Shown here: positions 38,567 to 49,105 of the stretch, one piece after another | Layout: each line of letters begins with the position of its first letter | Numbering within the stretch: the first letter of the stretch is position 1 | Source of the DNA: CAVRRZ01 sp963723745 | GTDB taxonomy: Bacteria; Actinomycetota; Actinomycetes; Mycobacteriales; Geodermatophilaceae | Length of the DNA: 64,000 nucleotides | Assembly (NCBI GenBank): GCA_963723745.1 | Contig: CAVRRZ010000001.1 | Span: forward strand, 310,001 to 374,000 | Direction: 5' to 3' | Notes under the pieces: model-generated | Database searches by the model: none | What the model was told of the DNA's origin: nothing | Seen by the model: the letters and a program-made list of their open reading frames with translations, nothing else | Position numbers and translations under genes: made by a program

Positions 38567-38902
38567 ATGTCAGTCTTGCACGCCGAAGTGCTCGCGCGCT
38601 TCGGTCACGCCCTGTCCGATCCGACCCGAACCCGGCTTCTCCTGGCGCTGCGGGAACAGCCGGGCTACCCGTCCGAACTCGCTGGGACGCTCGGTGTGAC
38701 CCGGCAGAATCTCTCGAACCACCTGGCCTGCCTGCGCGGCTGCGGCCTCGTCGTGGCGGTTCCGGAAGGTCGGCGCACGCGTTACGAACTCGCCGACTCC
38801 CGGATCGCACATGCGCTGGACGATCTGCTCGGCATCGTCCTCGCCGTCGACCCCGAAATCTGCAGCGAGACGCCTACGGCGATGGACGAGGAGATGCGTT
38901 GA
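38567..38902 (+). CDS. cmtR: CmtR-type Cd/Pb-sensing repressor
   Basis: A 111-aa ArsR-family repressor closely resembling mycobacterial CmtR. The thiolate ligands are Cys55 and Cys59 in NHLACLRGCGLVVA and Cys99 in VDPEICSE, matching CmtR Cys57, Cys61 and Cys102. An in-frame GTG directly before the ATG may be the true leaderless start. It stands 67 bases before a cation diffusion facilitator gene, the likely target. The window thus has two different thiolate sensor designs for soft metals (see 18849). Confidence 0.9.
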   Translation: MSVLHAEVLARFGHALSDPTRTRLLLALREQPGYPSELAGTLGVTRQNLSNHLACLRGCGLVVAVPEGRRTRYELADSRIAHALDDLLGIVLAVDPEICSETPTAMDEEMR

Positions 38903-38969
38903 TGAGTACGCGACTTCCCCACTTGGCCCACCCCGTGGAGGTCCACGTAACGCCCGAGGTCGGTGCTCG

Positions 38970-39905
38970 ATGAGCGGCGGCCACTCGCACGACCACGGCG
39001 GCGGGTTGCCGGCCACGGCCGGGAACCGCCGGCGCCTCGCCATCGTCCTGGCACTCACGTCGACCGTGCTCGTGGTCGAGGTGATCGGCGCGCTCATCTC
39101 CGGCAGTCTGGCACTGCTCGCCGACGCCGGGCACATGGCGACCGACGCGGCCGGCCTGGCCATCGCCCTGATCGCCGCGACCCTCGCGATGCGACCCGCT
39201 ACCCCCAAGCGCACCTGGGGCTACCGGCGCGCCGAAGTGCTCGGGGCCACGCTCCAGGCAGCGGCGCTGTTTGCCGTCGGCACGTACGTGCTGATCGAGG
39301 GTGTTCGCCGACTGTTCGAGCCCGCGGAGATCGCCACCACGCCGGTGCTCGTCTTCGGCGTCGTCGGCCTGGTGGCCAACGTCATTGGCATCGTCATCCT
39401 CACCCGGGGCGGACGCAGCTCGAACGTCAACATGCGGGCGGCCTTCCTGGAGGTTCTCAACGACACCCTGGGGTCGGTTGCCGTCCTGGTCTCGGCGTTC
39501 GTCATCATCGTGACCGGATGGCAGCAGGCCGATGCGGTCGCGTCCCTCTTGATCGCCGTCCTGATCATCCCGCGGACGCTCAAGCTGCTGCGTGAGACCA
39601 TCTCCGTGCTGTTGGAGAGCGCCCCGCGTGGACTTGATCTCGCCGACGTCCGCGCCCACTTGCTCGGCGTTCCGCACGTGCTCGACGTGCACGACCTGCA
39701 CGCTTCGCAGATCACCACCGAACTTCCGGTGCTGACCGCCCACGTGGTGATCGAGGATTCATGCTTCCTGGACGGTCACGCGCCACAGGTGCTGGATCAG
39801 CTGCAGGCGTGCCTGGCGGGACACTTCCCGGTCAGCGTCGAGCACTCGACCTTCCAGCTGGAGGCCCCCGCGCATGCCTCCCACGAGGCCGCTGGACACC
39901 ACTGA
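38970..39905 (+). CDS. cation diffusion facilitator (CzcD/ZitB type)
   Basis: A 311-aa CDF exporter with six membrane helices, a His-rich N-terminus (SGGHSHDHGGG) and the metal sites HMATD-type in helix 2 (DAGHMATDAAG) and NDTLGS in helix 5. The cytosolic C-terminal domain has HVLDVHDLHAS. The H/D set is that of Zn/Cd exporters. Regulated most likely by CmtR upstream. Confidence 0.92.
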   Translation: MSGGHSHDHGGGLPATAGNRRRLAIVLALTSTVLVVEVIGALISGSLALLADAGHMATDAAGLAIALIAATLAMRPATPKRTWGYRRAEVLGATLQAAALFAVGTYVLIEGVRRLFEPAEIATTPVLVFGVVGLVANVIGIVILTRGGRSSNVNMRAAFLEVLNDTLGSVAVLVSAFVIIVTGWQQADAVASLLIAVLIIPRTLKLLRETISVLLESAPRGLDLADVRAHLLGVPHVLDVHDLHASQITTELPVLTAHVVIEDSCFLDGHAPQVLDQLQACLAGHFPVSVEHSTFQLEAPAHASHEAAGHH

Positions 39906-39919
39906 GTCACTACGTCAGG

Positions 39920-40387
39920 TCAGGACAAAGCAACCGTCATCGTGCCGATCTGGCCGAGCGCCACGTGAAAGGAGCACTCGTACCGGTAGTCGCCGGGCTG
40001 GTCGACGGCGAACTCCATGGTCTCGCTGTTCCCTGGGTTCAGTATCGGGATCTCCTCGGCGATCTCGGCCGGGCCGGCCTCGGGCGTGAACCGGATGTTG
40101 TGCGTCAACTGCTCCGCCTCGCTGGTCAACGTGAGCCGCACCCGCCCCGGGGTCACTGTGAACCGGTCAGGGCGAAAAACGTAGTCGTCGCGGACCAGGA
40201 GGGTGATCTCCTGGGTGCCGTCCGCAGCGACGGTGACCTCCCCACCCGCGTCTTCTCCGGACGACACACCGGTGGGCGGCGTGTCGCTGTCGGTCTCGTC
40301 ACCCCCGCAGGCGGACAGCGCCATCCCTCCCAGCCCGGCGAGACCGGCCAGCAGCAGCATTCGCCGTCCAAGCACTACCTCGGCCAC
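39920..40387 (-). CDS. cupredoxin lipoprotein
   Basis: A 155-aa lipoprotein (lipobox ALSAC near residue 27; a VTVAADGT start to the fold) with a plastocyanin-like domain. Type 1 copper ligands are His in THNIRF, then Cys and His in YECSFHVALGQIGTM, with Met as the axial ligand. It could carry electrons or copper outside the membrane. GTG start with GGAGG upstream. It lies between the CDF gene and the M56 peptidase gene, convergent with the former. Confidence 0.88.
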   Translation of the reverse strand: MAEVVLGRRMLLLAGLAGLGGMALSACGGDETDSDTPPTGVSSGEDAGGEVTVAADGTQEITLLVRDDYVFRPDRFTVTPGRVRLTLTSEAEQLTHNIRFTPEAGPAEIAEEIPILNPGNSETMEFAVDQPGDYRYECSFHVALGQIGTMTVALS

Positions 40388-40417
40388 GAGTTGCCTCCAC
40401 GGCTGCCAGGGTCCCCG

Positions 40418-41362
40418 TCAGGGGATGTTGCAGAGGTCGCTGAGCGCAGCGCCCATCGCGGGATACCCGGCAATGAGGACGGGCGCCATTACGACGACCA
40501 GCGCAGCCACTGCGGTGATGCGGTACCGCCAGCGTTCCAGCGGCGGCCCGGGCGTCAGTAGTCGGGAGACGCGGAACGCCGCCGCGTCTTGTGCCATCGC
40601 GAAGGCCGCGGCCGGAGCCTTCATCTCGGCGAGGCTGACGATGGCGGAGGCGACGTTGACCCGGTCTACCCGCCGCGCCGCTGCGTCGTCGGCCAGCAGT
40701 TCGATGAGCTGCCGGGTCTCCTGCGTGGCCACCTGGAACAGGCGGATGGGCGGGAAGGCGCGGGCCAGGATCTGCGAGAGCGCCACGGCAAGGTTGTGGC
40801 GACCGCGTAGGTGCGCCACCTCGTGGGCGAGGACGCCGTCAAGTTCACGGGCCGAGAGGCGGTCGAGCGCGCCCTGGGTCACCACGATCCGCCCAGACCG
40901 GCCGGGCACACAGAATGCGGCGGGCGCTGAGGAGTCGATGACCACGAACGCCCGGGGCGCCCCGGGCTCAGTGAGCAGGCTCAGGGCGCGGTGCAGTCGA
41001 CGGCGGCTTCGCCAGCTCCCGAGCAGGACATGCGCCGCGCAAGTCATTACCCATGCGGGGAGCACCCCGGCCAAGAGCGCGCCGAGCAGCTTGCCCGGGA
41101 AGAAGCCCGACGAACCGTAGGCCGTGGCGATGCTGACAGCACAGGCGTGCACGACTGCTCCGAGGCCGCCGGCAAGGGTGGTGATGGGGATCAGCATCGT
41201 GACCCCGGCAAGCACGACGGCGAGCACGGCACTCACGGTCAGGGCCTGCCACATGGCGATCGCCAACCGCGGAGCCTGTTGTGCCCAGGAGACCACGGCC
41301 AAACGCGGGCCGAGGAAAACGATGGCGGCCGCGATGCTGAGCAGACTCAAGCTCGCGATCAT
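40418..41362 (-). CDS. M56-family membrane metallopeptidase (BlaR1-like, no sensor domain)
   Basis: A 314-aa protein with three N-terminal membrane helices, a cytosolic zinc-protease domain with HEVAH (LAHEVAHLRGRHN) and ELLADDAAAR further on, and a last helix near the C-terminus. There is no penicillin-binding sensor domain as in BlaR1. Its ATG overlaps the BlaI gene stop, so it is the partner that would cleave or inactivate that repressor. The signal is unknown. Confidence 0.9.
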   Translation of the reverse strand: MIASLSLLSIAAAIVFLGPRLAVVSWAQQAPRLAIAMWQALTVSAVLAVVLAGVTMLIPITTLAGGLGAVVHACAVSIATAYGSSGFFPGKLLGALLAGVLPAWVMTCAAHVLLGSWRSRRRLHRALSLLTEPGAPRAFVVIDSSAPAAFCVPGRSGRIVVTQGALDRLSARELDGVLAHEVAHLRGRHNLAVALSQILARAFPPIRLFQVATQETRQLIELLADDAAARRVDRVNVASAIVSLAEMKAPAAAFAMAQDAAAFRVSRLLTPGPPLERWRYRITAVAALVVVMAPVLIAGYPAMGAALSDLCNIP

Positions 41363-41745
41363 GCGCTGCCGCTCCGCCCCTGCCGGTCTTGGCGACGCGC
41401 AGCATCGACCGCCGCCCGCAGCTGAGCTACGCCGTCGGAATCCAGATCGTCCACGAAGTGCATGAGCACCTCTTGGCGGTCGTCGGACTCCGCCAGCACG
41501 TTCTGCAGCAGAGCCGCGGCATGCTCGGCTCGGCTGCGCACCGGCCGGTACAACCAGGCTCGTCCGCTCATCTCACGGCTGAGCTGCCCCTTGCGGTGCA
41601 GGTTGTCCATCACCGTCATGACGGTGGTGTAGGCCAGTGTGCGGGAACCGCTGAGGGCGGCGAGGACGTCTCGAACCGTCGCGGGCTCATCCCGCTGCCA
41701 CAGCTGGTGCATGATCGCCGCCTCGAGCTCTCCGAACGGTCGCAT
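41359..41745 (-). CDS. blaI: BlaI/MecI/CopY-type repressor 1
   Basis: A 128-aa winged-helix repressor: GELEAAIMHQLW, the recognition helix region RTLAYTTVMTVMDNLHRKG, and a C-terminal dimerisation helix pair. It is coupled to an M56 protease gene. A TACTA-N7-TAGAA dyad sits 100 bases upstream, between it and ctaD, so it probably controls itself, ctaD and, I infer, the other dyad-bearing genes of the window. Confidence 0.92.
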   Translation of the reverse strand: MRPFGELEAAIMHQLWQRDEPATVRDVLAALSGSRTLAYTTVMTVMDNLHRKGQLSREMSGRAWLYRPVRSRAEHAAALLQNVLAESDDRQEVLMHFVDDLDSDGVAQLRAAVDAARRQDRQGRSGSA

Positions 41746-41844
41746 GAGCCCACTTCCTCGCCGCCGATCTCCAGGGAGAGAACGCGTCTACGCCGGAGAC
41801 CACTCCCCCGACCCCTGTCTACGATCCCTCTTAGGAGACTGTCT

Positions 41845-41861
41845 TACTATCCAGCCTAGAA
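41845..41861. promoter_or_regulatory. TACTA-N7-TAGTA-like dyad between blaI and ctaD
   Basis: TACTATCCAGCCTAGAA matches 9 of 10 half-site bases. TACTAT can serve as the -10 box of ctaD. This site ties the motif to the BlaI-M56 pair. Confidence 0.7.
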
Positions 41862-41912
41862 GATGCCCCGGCCGGTGGCCCGCCCGGCCCTCTGTGGAAA
41901 TGAGCCTCGTCG

Positions 41913-43664
<1,752 letters not shown>

Positions 43665-43758
43665 CTCGACTCTCCGGACCGCCCGTGCTGGACCACAGGA
43701 CCAACGACCCGTCCTCCCGGCTCACGGCTACCGACGATTGCCCCCCTACGGTGTCGGA

Positions 43759-44850
43759 GTGGCATTGCAACGAAGTCGGCATGCCCTCGCCCGCTCATGC
43801 ACGGTGCTGCTCGCCCTGGGGGCTCTGGTCCTGGTCGGAGCCACGCCGGCAGCAGCACACACCGACCGCGGGGTGGCCGGGAGCAACTACGCCGGGCGGG
43901 TGCTCTCGACGTCGGAGCCCATGCCCGACGTCAGCCTGCGCGTGACCGAATTCGGCGACAGCCTCGAACTGCTCAACGGGTCGTCCGTGACCGTCACCGT
44001 CTTCGGCTACTCCGACGAGGAGTACCTCCGCATCGGCCCCGACGGTGTCTGGCGCAACGCCAACAGCCCGGCCACCTACCTCAACATCCGCCGGGACGGC
44101 GACACCACGCTTCCGGTCAACGCCGACCCCCGTGCAACCCCGGACTGGCAACAGGTGTCCACGCAGCCGGAGTACTCATGGCACGACCACCGAACCCATT
44201 GGATGCTGGCCAGCCCCCCTCCGCAGGTCGCCGCCAACCCCGAGTCCGAGCACACGATCATCAACTGGCAGGTGCCTCTGGCCTACGGCGACACAGCCGT
44301 GGCCGTCGATGGCGAGCTTACGTGGTCGCCGCCGCCGAATGGAGCGATGTGGTGGCCGCTGTACCTGCTGATCCCGATCGTGGGCCTGCTGGCCGGCCTC
44401 TGCGGGAAGACCGCGCGGCCGCTAGCCAGCCTGCTGTTGGCATCCACCGCAGCCGCGGTCTGGCATCTGGTGGCGACCCCGCAGCCAGGCCTCAGCGCCA
44501 TGGACCGGGCCCTGGCCATGGGCGGCGCGTCACTGCCCACGCTGGTACTCGCCGGGGTCGCGGCGGTCGGGGTCCGCGCAGCCCTGAGCGGAAGGGACCT
44601 ACTCGCCGGGATGCTCGCGGGGATCACCGGCTTCATGCTGCTCGTCCAAGGCCTGCCCGACGTGGACATCCTGTGGAGCGCGAACGTGATCACCGGCGGG
44701 CCGGTTGGGTTGGCACGACTGACCGTGGCCCTGCTGATCTTTGGCGGGTTGGGCCTCCTCTTGGGCGCGGCGGCCGCAGTGCGCCGCTTCCGTCCCGCCA
44801 TCCCGGCTGAGAACGACCAGCGGGTGATCGAGGCCAACACAGCCCGCTGA
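43759..44850 (+). CDS. unknown exported membrane protein behind ctaD
   Basis: I do not recognise a named family. The 363-aa protein has a signal peptide ending in PAAAH, an extracytoplasmic region of about 200 residues with several Trp, Tyr and His (EYSWHDHRTHWM), then about six membrane helices from residue 210 on. A -10-like TACGGT six bases before the GTG suggests a leaderless message. The placement behind ctaD and the His-rich outer segment suggest a copper or oxidase role, but that is a guess. Confidence 0.7.
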   Translation: MALQRSRHALARSCTVLLALGALVLVGATPAAAHTDRGVAGSNYAGRVLSTSEPMPDVSLRVTEFGDSLELLNGSSVTVTVFGYSDEEYLRIGPDGVWRNANSPATYLNIRRDGDTTLPVNADPRATPDWQQVSTQPEYSWHDHRTHWMLASPPPQVAANPESEHTIINWQVPLAYGDTAVAVDGELTWSPPPNGAMWWPLYLLIPIVGLLAGLCGKTARPLASLLLASTAAAVWHLVATPQPGLSAMDRALAMGGASLPTLVLAGVAAVGVRAALSGRDLLAGMLAGITGFMLLVQGLPDVDILWSANVITGGPVGLARLTVALLIFGGLGLLLGAAAAVRRFRPAIPAENDQRVIEANTAR

Positions 44851-44881
44851 ATCTGCGGTCAGGTCAATCTGCGGTCAGGTC
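44850..44881. repeat. two tandem copies of a 16-bp unit
   Basis: The unit AATCTGCGGTCAGGTC occurs twice without a gap, at the junction between the membrane-protein gene and the efeB remnant. It looks like a rearrangement scar. Confidence 0.8.
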
Positions 44882-45400
44882 TTGGAAGAGCGTCCTGTCC
44901 CACCAGTCGTCGGCATCGCGGCCCCCGGCGGGCAGGCGAACACGGCTGAGGACGTGTGCTGGATGAACCGGTTGAGCGCGTCCCGGCCAAGTTCCGCTGC
45001 ACCTGCACGAAACCGGTCTCCGGGTTCCGCCGGTTGGTCCATGAAGAAGAGACCGGCGTCGAGGCGGCCAGAACCGTCGGTGCCGTCAACGAAGCTGTAG
45101 CCGCAGCGGAGCATGGCCGTTCCCGCATCGTTCGGGCGACAGGAAGACGTGCGACTCCTGCGGCATCGCAGACCAGCGGTCCGGGACCGCGGAAAGGTCG
45201 GTCACGTCGAACTCCTCACGTTGGCCCAACGGCGCACCCGCCTTCTTCGTGCGTCCCATGCCGCTTCTTGCTGTGACGAAGGCACCTCGTCCCAGTCCTC
45301 GATCAGCATGCGGATCCGGCGGGTGACAAGGTAGGAGCCACCGGCCAGCCAGTCAGCGTCGTCCTCCCCGACCCACAGGAATTGATCGAGCACATCGCCG
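44875..45400 (-). pseudogene. 3' remnant of a Dyp-type peroxidase gene (efeB)
   Basis: Pieces in three frames read, in the order expected for the C-terminal half of EfeB: VGEDDADWLAGGSYLVTRR, DLSAVPDRWSAMPQESHVF, LRCGYSFVDGTDGSGRLD and DALNRFIQHTSSAVFACPPG. The N-terminal half with the heme site is missing. Several frame changes show long decay. Confidence 0.8.
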
Positions 45401-45539
45401 TTCTCGGCCTCAATCTCGCTATGAGTGTCCGACCAGTCGTCGTCCTCATGGACGTGACCATGCCCACCCCGGTCCCTCCGACGCCGGACGTTCGCCAACC
45501 GAAGGAGCACGCACTCCGGGAAGTCGTTCCGAGGATCTT

Positions 45540-45910
45540 GCCCTGAGCCGGGTCGCGATGCTCCCCGTGCTGCACGAGCTGCCCGCTCTGGCCCGGCAGA
45601 CGCTGACCTGGGACCAGGGTTCGGAGATGGCCCGCCACGACCTGCTCGCCGAATACTTCGCCGACGGCATCTTCTTCGCCCACCCCGCCAGCCCCTGAAT
45701 CGCGGGACGAACGAGAACACAAACGGGGCTAATCCGGGGCTAATCCGCCAGTAATTCCCCGCAGGCAGCGACCTCCCCAGCTTCACCGCTGCCGACTGCG
45801 GGCAGTCGAGCGACGGCTCAACGATCGTCCACGTAAGCGCCTCGGCTGGCGCAGCCCCGCCCGCACTATGGAGCTCGAGCTGGCACAGGGATCTCGTCAG
45901 CGTTGCGACG
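45540..45910 (+). pseudogene. IS30-family transposase remnant
   Basis: C-terminal part of an IS30 transposase: LTWDQGSEMARHDLLAEYF, then after a frame change NRGTNENTNG, then RRLNDRPRKRLGWRSPA. The catalytic core upstream is missing. Sequence just after it (GTTGCGACGACCCC) resembles the end of such elements. The 46-kb region around it is a graveyard of insertions. Confidence 0.78.
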
Positions 45911-46051
45911 ACCCCGCGAGTCCGCCCGCAGTGGACGGGCCGCGTGCTTCGCAGCGAAGCCGGACGGCCGACCGAACGGCCAGTCCCGCGCGGTCAGCCG
46001 CGCGCTCGCGGCCACTGCGCCGCCTTTGCGCGCGCCGACCCGGGATGCCCG

Positions 46052-47029
46052 TCAGACCGCGGGTAGCAGCAGCAGTGCGGTCGGCGCGAGCAGCAGCATG
46101 CCGGCGCAGAGCAGCGCCGCCCACCGGGCCGCGGCCGGCAGTGGCCGGGCTGGCTCCAGCAGCCGTACGACTCGGGCAGCGGTCGCGCTGCCGGTGACGG
46201 CCAGCGCACCGTCCGGGACTCCCTCCCTGCCCCCGGACCCGCCGGCGGCCGCAGCCGCGACGATCGCGCGGGCCAGCGTCTGCCGCGGCGTCAGATCGGT
46301 CAACGAGGCCAGGGCGACATCGTCGGCCCGCATCTCCACCAACGCGCGCACCGCCGCATGAGCCCGGGCCGCGGCGGGCAGCACCGGTAGCGCCGCCTCC
46401 CAGGCGACGAACGGCAAGAGGAGCAGGTGGTGGCGCTCCCGGAGGTGGGCACGTTCATGTGCAACGACGGCGGCCAACTGATGCTCGTCCAGCTCGGCCA
46501 CCATCCCGGACGACAGGACCAACAGCGGCCGGACACCGGGGATGCAGAAGGCCACCGGCGCCGGGTGGTCGAGCAGCCGGGTGTCCGGCAGCCCGCCGGC
46601 CAGACGACCGGCGGGTTCGACCACCAGCTCCAGCAGGGCACGGTGCCGCCGCCGCGTCCGGGACGTCCGAACGCCGGAGAGCCCCAGCACGCCCAGTAGC
46701 TCGACGGCGAGCACCCCGGCCAGGGTCAGCGCCACCCAGTGGTCCCCGCGGACCGGGTCCGTGGCGGGGGACAGGCGCAGCAGCGACTCTGCCGCCTCGG
46801 GCAGCGAGTCGCCCCAGGGTGCCAACCCGTGCACGACGAGCGCCCCGATCATCGACAGGCCACCGGCGAGGCCGATCGCCTGCCAGCAGACGAGCCCGAC
46901 CAGCGGATCGCGGAGCGGCCACCCGGAGCGGCCGAGAAGCGCGGGAACCGGCCAGGCCAGCAGCGCGGCCAGGACAGCGAGCGAGACCGCGGTGGCGGGC
47001 AGCACGTCGATCGTCGGGTCGCCGAGCAA
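46052..47029 (-). CDS. M56-family membrane metallopeptidase 2
   Basis: A 325-aa protein with several membrane helices (three in the first 130 residues, one at the C-terminus) and HERAH in VVAHERAHLRERHH, followed by VEMRADDVALA. It is the protease partner of the BlaI-type gene directly upstream. The start is taken at a TTG two bases after that gene's stop; a GTG nine codons in is possible. No sensor domain is attached. Confidence 0.85.
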   Translation of the reverse strand: MLGDPTIDVLPATAVSLAVLAALLAWPVPALLGRSGWPLRDPLVGLVCWQAIGLAGGLSMIGALVVHGLAPWGDSLPEAAESLLRLSPATDPVRGDHWVALTLAGVLAVELLGVLGLSGVRTSRTRRRHRALLELVVEPAGRLAGGLPDTRLLDHPAPVAFCIPGVRPLLVLSSGMVAELDEHQLAAVVAHERAHLRERHHLLLLPFVAWEAALPVLPAAARAHAAVRALVEMRADDVALASLTDLTPRQTLARAIVAAAAAGGSGGREGVPDGALAVTGSATAARVVRLLEPARPLPAAARWAALLCAGMLLLAPTALLLLPAV

Positions 47030-47031
47030 TA

Positions 47032-47391
47032 TCAGCGCGCCGCGTCGTCCGCGCCGCTGAGCAGTTCGCGCAACAACTGGGCCTCGTCGGCGTTGACGCT
47101 GCCGACGAAGCGGGCCAGCACGGCCTGCCGGTCGGCGGACTGGCCGAGTACCTCGTGTATGAGCTCGGCGGCGTGGTCCTCGCGGCTCGCCCGTGGGGCG
47201 AACAGCCGCGGCCGACCGTCGTCGTGGACGACGAAGCCCTTCTGCTGGAGGCGGGTCAGCACGGTGTGCACGGTGGTGAGCGCAACGCCGCGACCAGCCA
47301 GTTCTTCGCGCAGGGCGGTCGCCGCGACGGGACCGCCGGCCGCCCACAGCTGCTCCATGACGGCCCGTTCCAGCTCTCCGAGCGAGGCCAC
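47032..47391 (-). CDS. BlaI/MecI/CopY-type repressor 2
   Basis: A 119-aa winged-helix repressor with GELERAVMEQLWAAGGPV and the recognition segment VALTTVHTVLTRLQQKG. The GTG at 47391 is favoured by AGGAGGGG just before it over a GTG eight codons upstream. It is divergent from cydA and the gap holds two TTCTA-N7-TAGAA dyads, so cytochrome bd is the clear target. Confidence 0.9.
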   Translation of the reverse strand: MASLGELERAVMEQLWAAGGPVAATALREELAGRGVALTTVHTVLTRLQQKGFVVHDDGRPRLFAPRASREDHAAELIHEVLGQSADRQAVLARFVGSVNADEAQLLRELLSGADDAAR

Positions 47392-47424
47392 GGCCCCTCC
47401 TGTCGTGCGTCTCACGGCCGGTTC

Positions 47425-47441
47425 TTCTACCTGTTGTAGAA
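47425..47441. promoter_or_regulatory. TTCTA-N7-TAGAA dyad 1, blaI2-cydA gap
   Basis: TTCTACCTGTTGTAGAA, a perfect dyad with CTAC/GTAG cores, 34 bases upstream of the blaI2 start. Confidence 0.8.
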
Positions 47442-47447
47442 AATCTC

Positions 47448-47464
47448 TTCTACGCCGCGTAGAA
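47448..47464. promoter_or_regulatory. TTCTA-N7-TAGAA dyad 2, blaI2-cydA gap
   Basis: TTCTACGCCGCGTAGAA, a perfect dyad, 23 bases centre to centre from dyad 1 and about two helix turns away, 40 bases upstream of the cydA start. Confidence 0.8.
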
Positions 47465-47504
47465 AGAATAGGTCGATCGTAGCTCGCCGAGGAGGCACCC
47501 GACC

Positions 47505-49070
47505 GTGGACGTCCTGGACATCGCGCGCTGGCAGTTCGGGATCACCACCGTCTACCACTTCCTGATGGTCCCGCTGACGATCGGCCTGGGGATCCTGGTC
47601 GCCGTCATGCACACGATGTGGGTGCGGACCGACAAGCCCGAGTGGCTGCGCATGACCCGCTTCTGGGGTCGGGTCTACCTGATCAATTTCGTGCTCGGCG
47701 TGGCCACCGGTCTGGTGCAGGAGTTCCAGTTCGGCCTGGCGTGGAGCGAGTACTCCCGGTTCGTCGGCGACGTGTTCGGCTCGCTGCTCGCACTCGAGGC
47801 GCTGCTCGCGTTCTTCCTCGAGTCGACGTTTCTGGGGCTGTGGATCTTCGGCTGGGGTCGGATCCCGAAGAAGGTGCACCTGGCCACGCTGTGGGCCGCG
47901 GTGATCGGCTCGATCGTGAGCGCGTACTTCATCATCGCGGCCAACTCGTGGATGCAGCACCCGGTCGGCGTCCTGACCGACGACGAGACGGGCCGGCCGG
48001 TGCAGGTCGACTTCCTCGCCGTCCTGACCAACAACACCGCCTTGGCCGCCTTCAGCCACGCGATCGTCGCCGCGCTCATGGTCGCCGGTGCGCTGCTCGT
48101 CGGCATCGGGCTGTGGCACCTGCGCCGCCGGAAGCTGGCGAACGCGCCGACCACCGACGTCGACCACACCGTGTGGCGCCGCTCGGTGCGGCTGGGCGGC
48201 TGGGTCTCGCTGGCCGCCTTCGTCCTGGTCGCGCTCACCGGCGACTGGCAGGGCAAGCTCATGTACCAGCAGCAGCCGCTGAAGATGAGCTCGGCCGAGG
48301 CGCTCTGCGAGACGGAGGCGCCGGCGTCGTTCTCGATCTTCGCCTGGGGCAAGCTCGGCTCGAACGAGTGCGACGACGTCCACTCGATCACCGTCCCCTA
48401 CCTGCTCTCCTACCTCGCCCACGGCGACTTCTCGACCGCCGTCCCCGGCGTGAACGAGCTGCAGGAGGAGTACGCGGCGGTCTACGGCGCGACCTACCCC
48501 GACGACCCGTCGTTCGGCGACAAGGCGGGCCAGCGCATCGACTACACCCCGGTCCTGGCCGTCACCTACTGGAGCTTCCGGCTGATGATCGGCATGGGGG
48601 CAGTGGCGGCCGGTGTCGCGGCGTACGCGCTGTGGGCGACGCGGAAGGCCCGGGTGCCGACCTCGCGGATCGGCGTCTACGGCGCCCTGCTCGCCGTCGC
48701 CGCGCCGTTCCTGGCCAACGCGACCGGCTGGATCTTCACCGAGATGGGCCGACAGCCGTTCGTCGTCTACCCGAACCCCGACGTGCCGGTCGACGAGCAG
48801 GTGTACTTCTTCACCGCGCAGGCCATCTCACCCGGCATCTCGGCCGCCGAGGTCTGGACGTCGCTGATCTCCCTCACCCTCGTCTACGGCGCGCTCGCCG
48901 TCGTCGAGCTGTGGCTGCTGACCCGGTTCGTCCGACGGGGCGTCACCACCGGGGACGGCGCACCGGTGGCCGATTTCCCCCCGGACGGCGATCCGGACGG
49001 CGACGTTCCGGACGGCACCGGCCAGAAGCGGCCCGACCGCGACGACGACGTCCTCTCGTTCGCCTACTGA
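47505..49070 (+). CDS. cydA: cytochrome bd quinol oxidase subunit I
   Basis: A 521-aa membrane protein. Heme ligands of the family are placed as expected: His in ARWQFGITTVYHFLMVP (b595 side), His in AFSHAIVAALMVAG (b558) and Met further on; GRQPFVVY and the Q-loop region near KLMYQQQPLKM are present. The Q loop is of the short type seen in actinobacteria. GTG start with GAGGAGGC upstream. The end is Asp/Gly-rich. Confidence 0.95.
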   Translation: MDVLDIARWQFGITTVYHFLMVPLTIGLGILVAVMHTMWVRTDKPEWLRMTRFWGRVYLINFVLGVATGLVQEFQFGLAWSEYSRFVGDVFGSLLALEALLAFFLESTFLGLWIFGWGRIPKKVHLATLWAAVIGSIVSAYFIIAANSWMQHPVGVLTDDETGRPVQVDFLAVLTNNTALAAFSHAIVAALMVAGALLVGIGLWHLRRRKLANAPTTDVDHTVWRRSVRLGGWVSLAAFVLVALTGDWQGKLMYQQQPLKMSSAEALCETEAPASFSIFAWGKLGSNECDDVHSITVPYLLSYLAHGDFSTAVPGVNELQEEYAAVYGATYPDDPSFGDKAGQRIDYTPVLAVTYWSFRLMIGMGAVAAGVAAYALWATRKARVPTSRIGVYGALLAVAAPFLANATGWIFTEMGRQPFVVYPNPDVPVDEQVYFFTAQAISPGISAAEVWTSLISLTLVYGALAVVELWLLTRFVRRGVTTGDGAPVADFPPDGDPDGDVPDGTGQKRPDRDDDVLSFAY

Positions 49071-49105
49071 GTCCCGCCCCACCGCCCCCTGACCTGGAGC
49101 TGACC

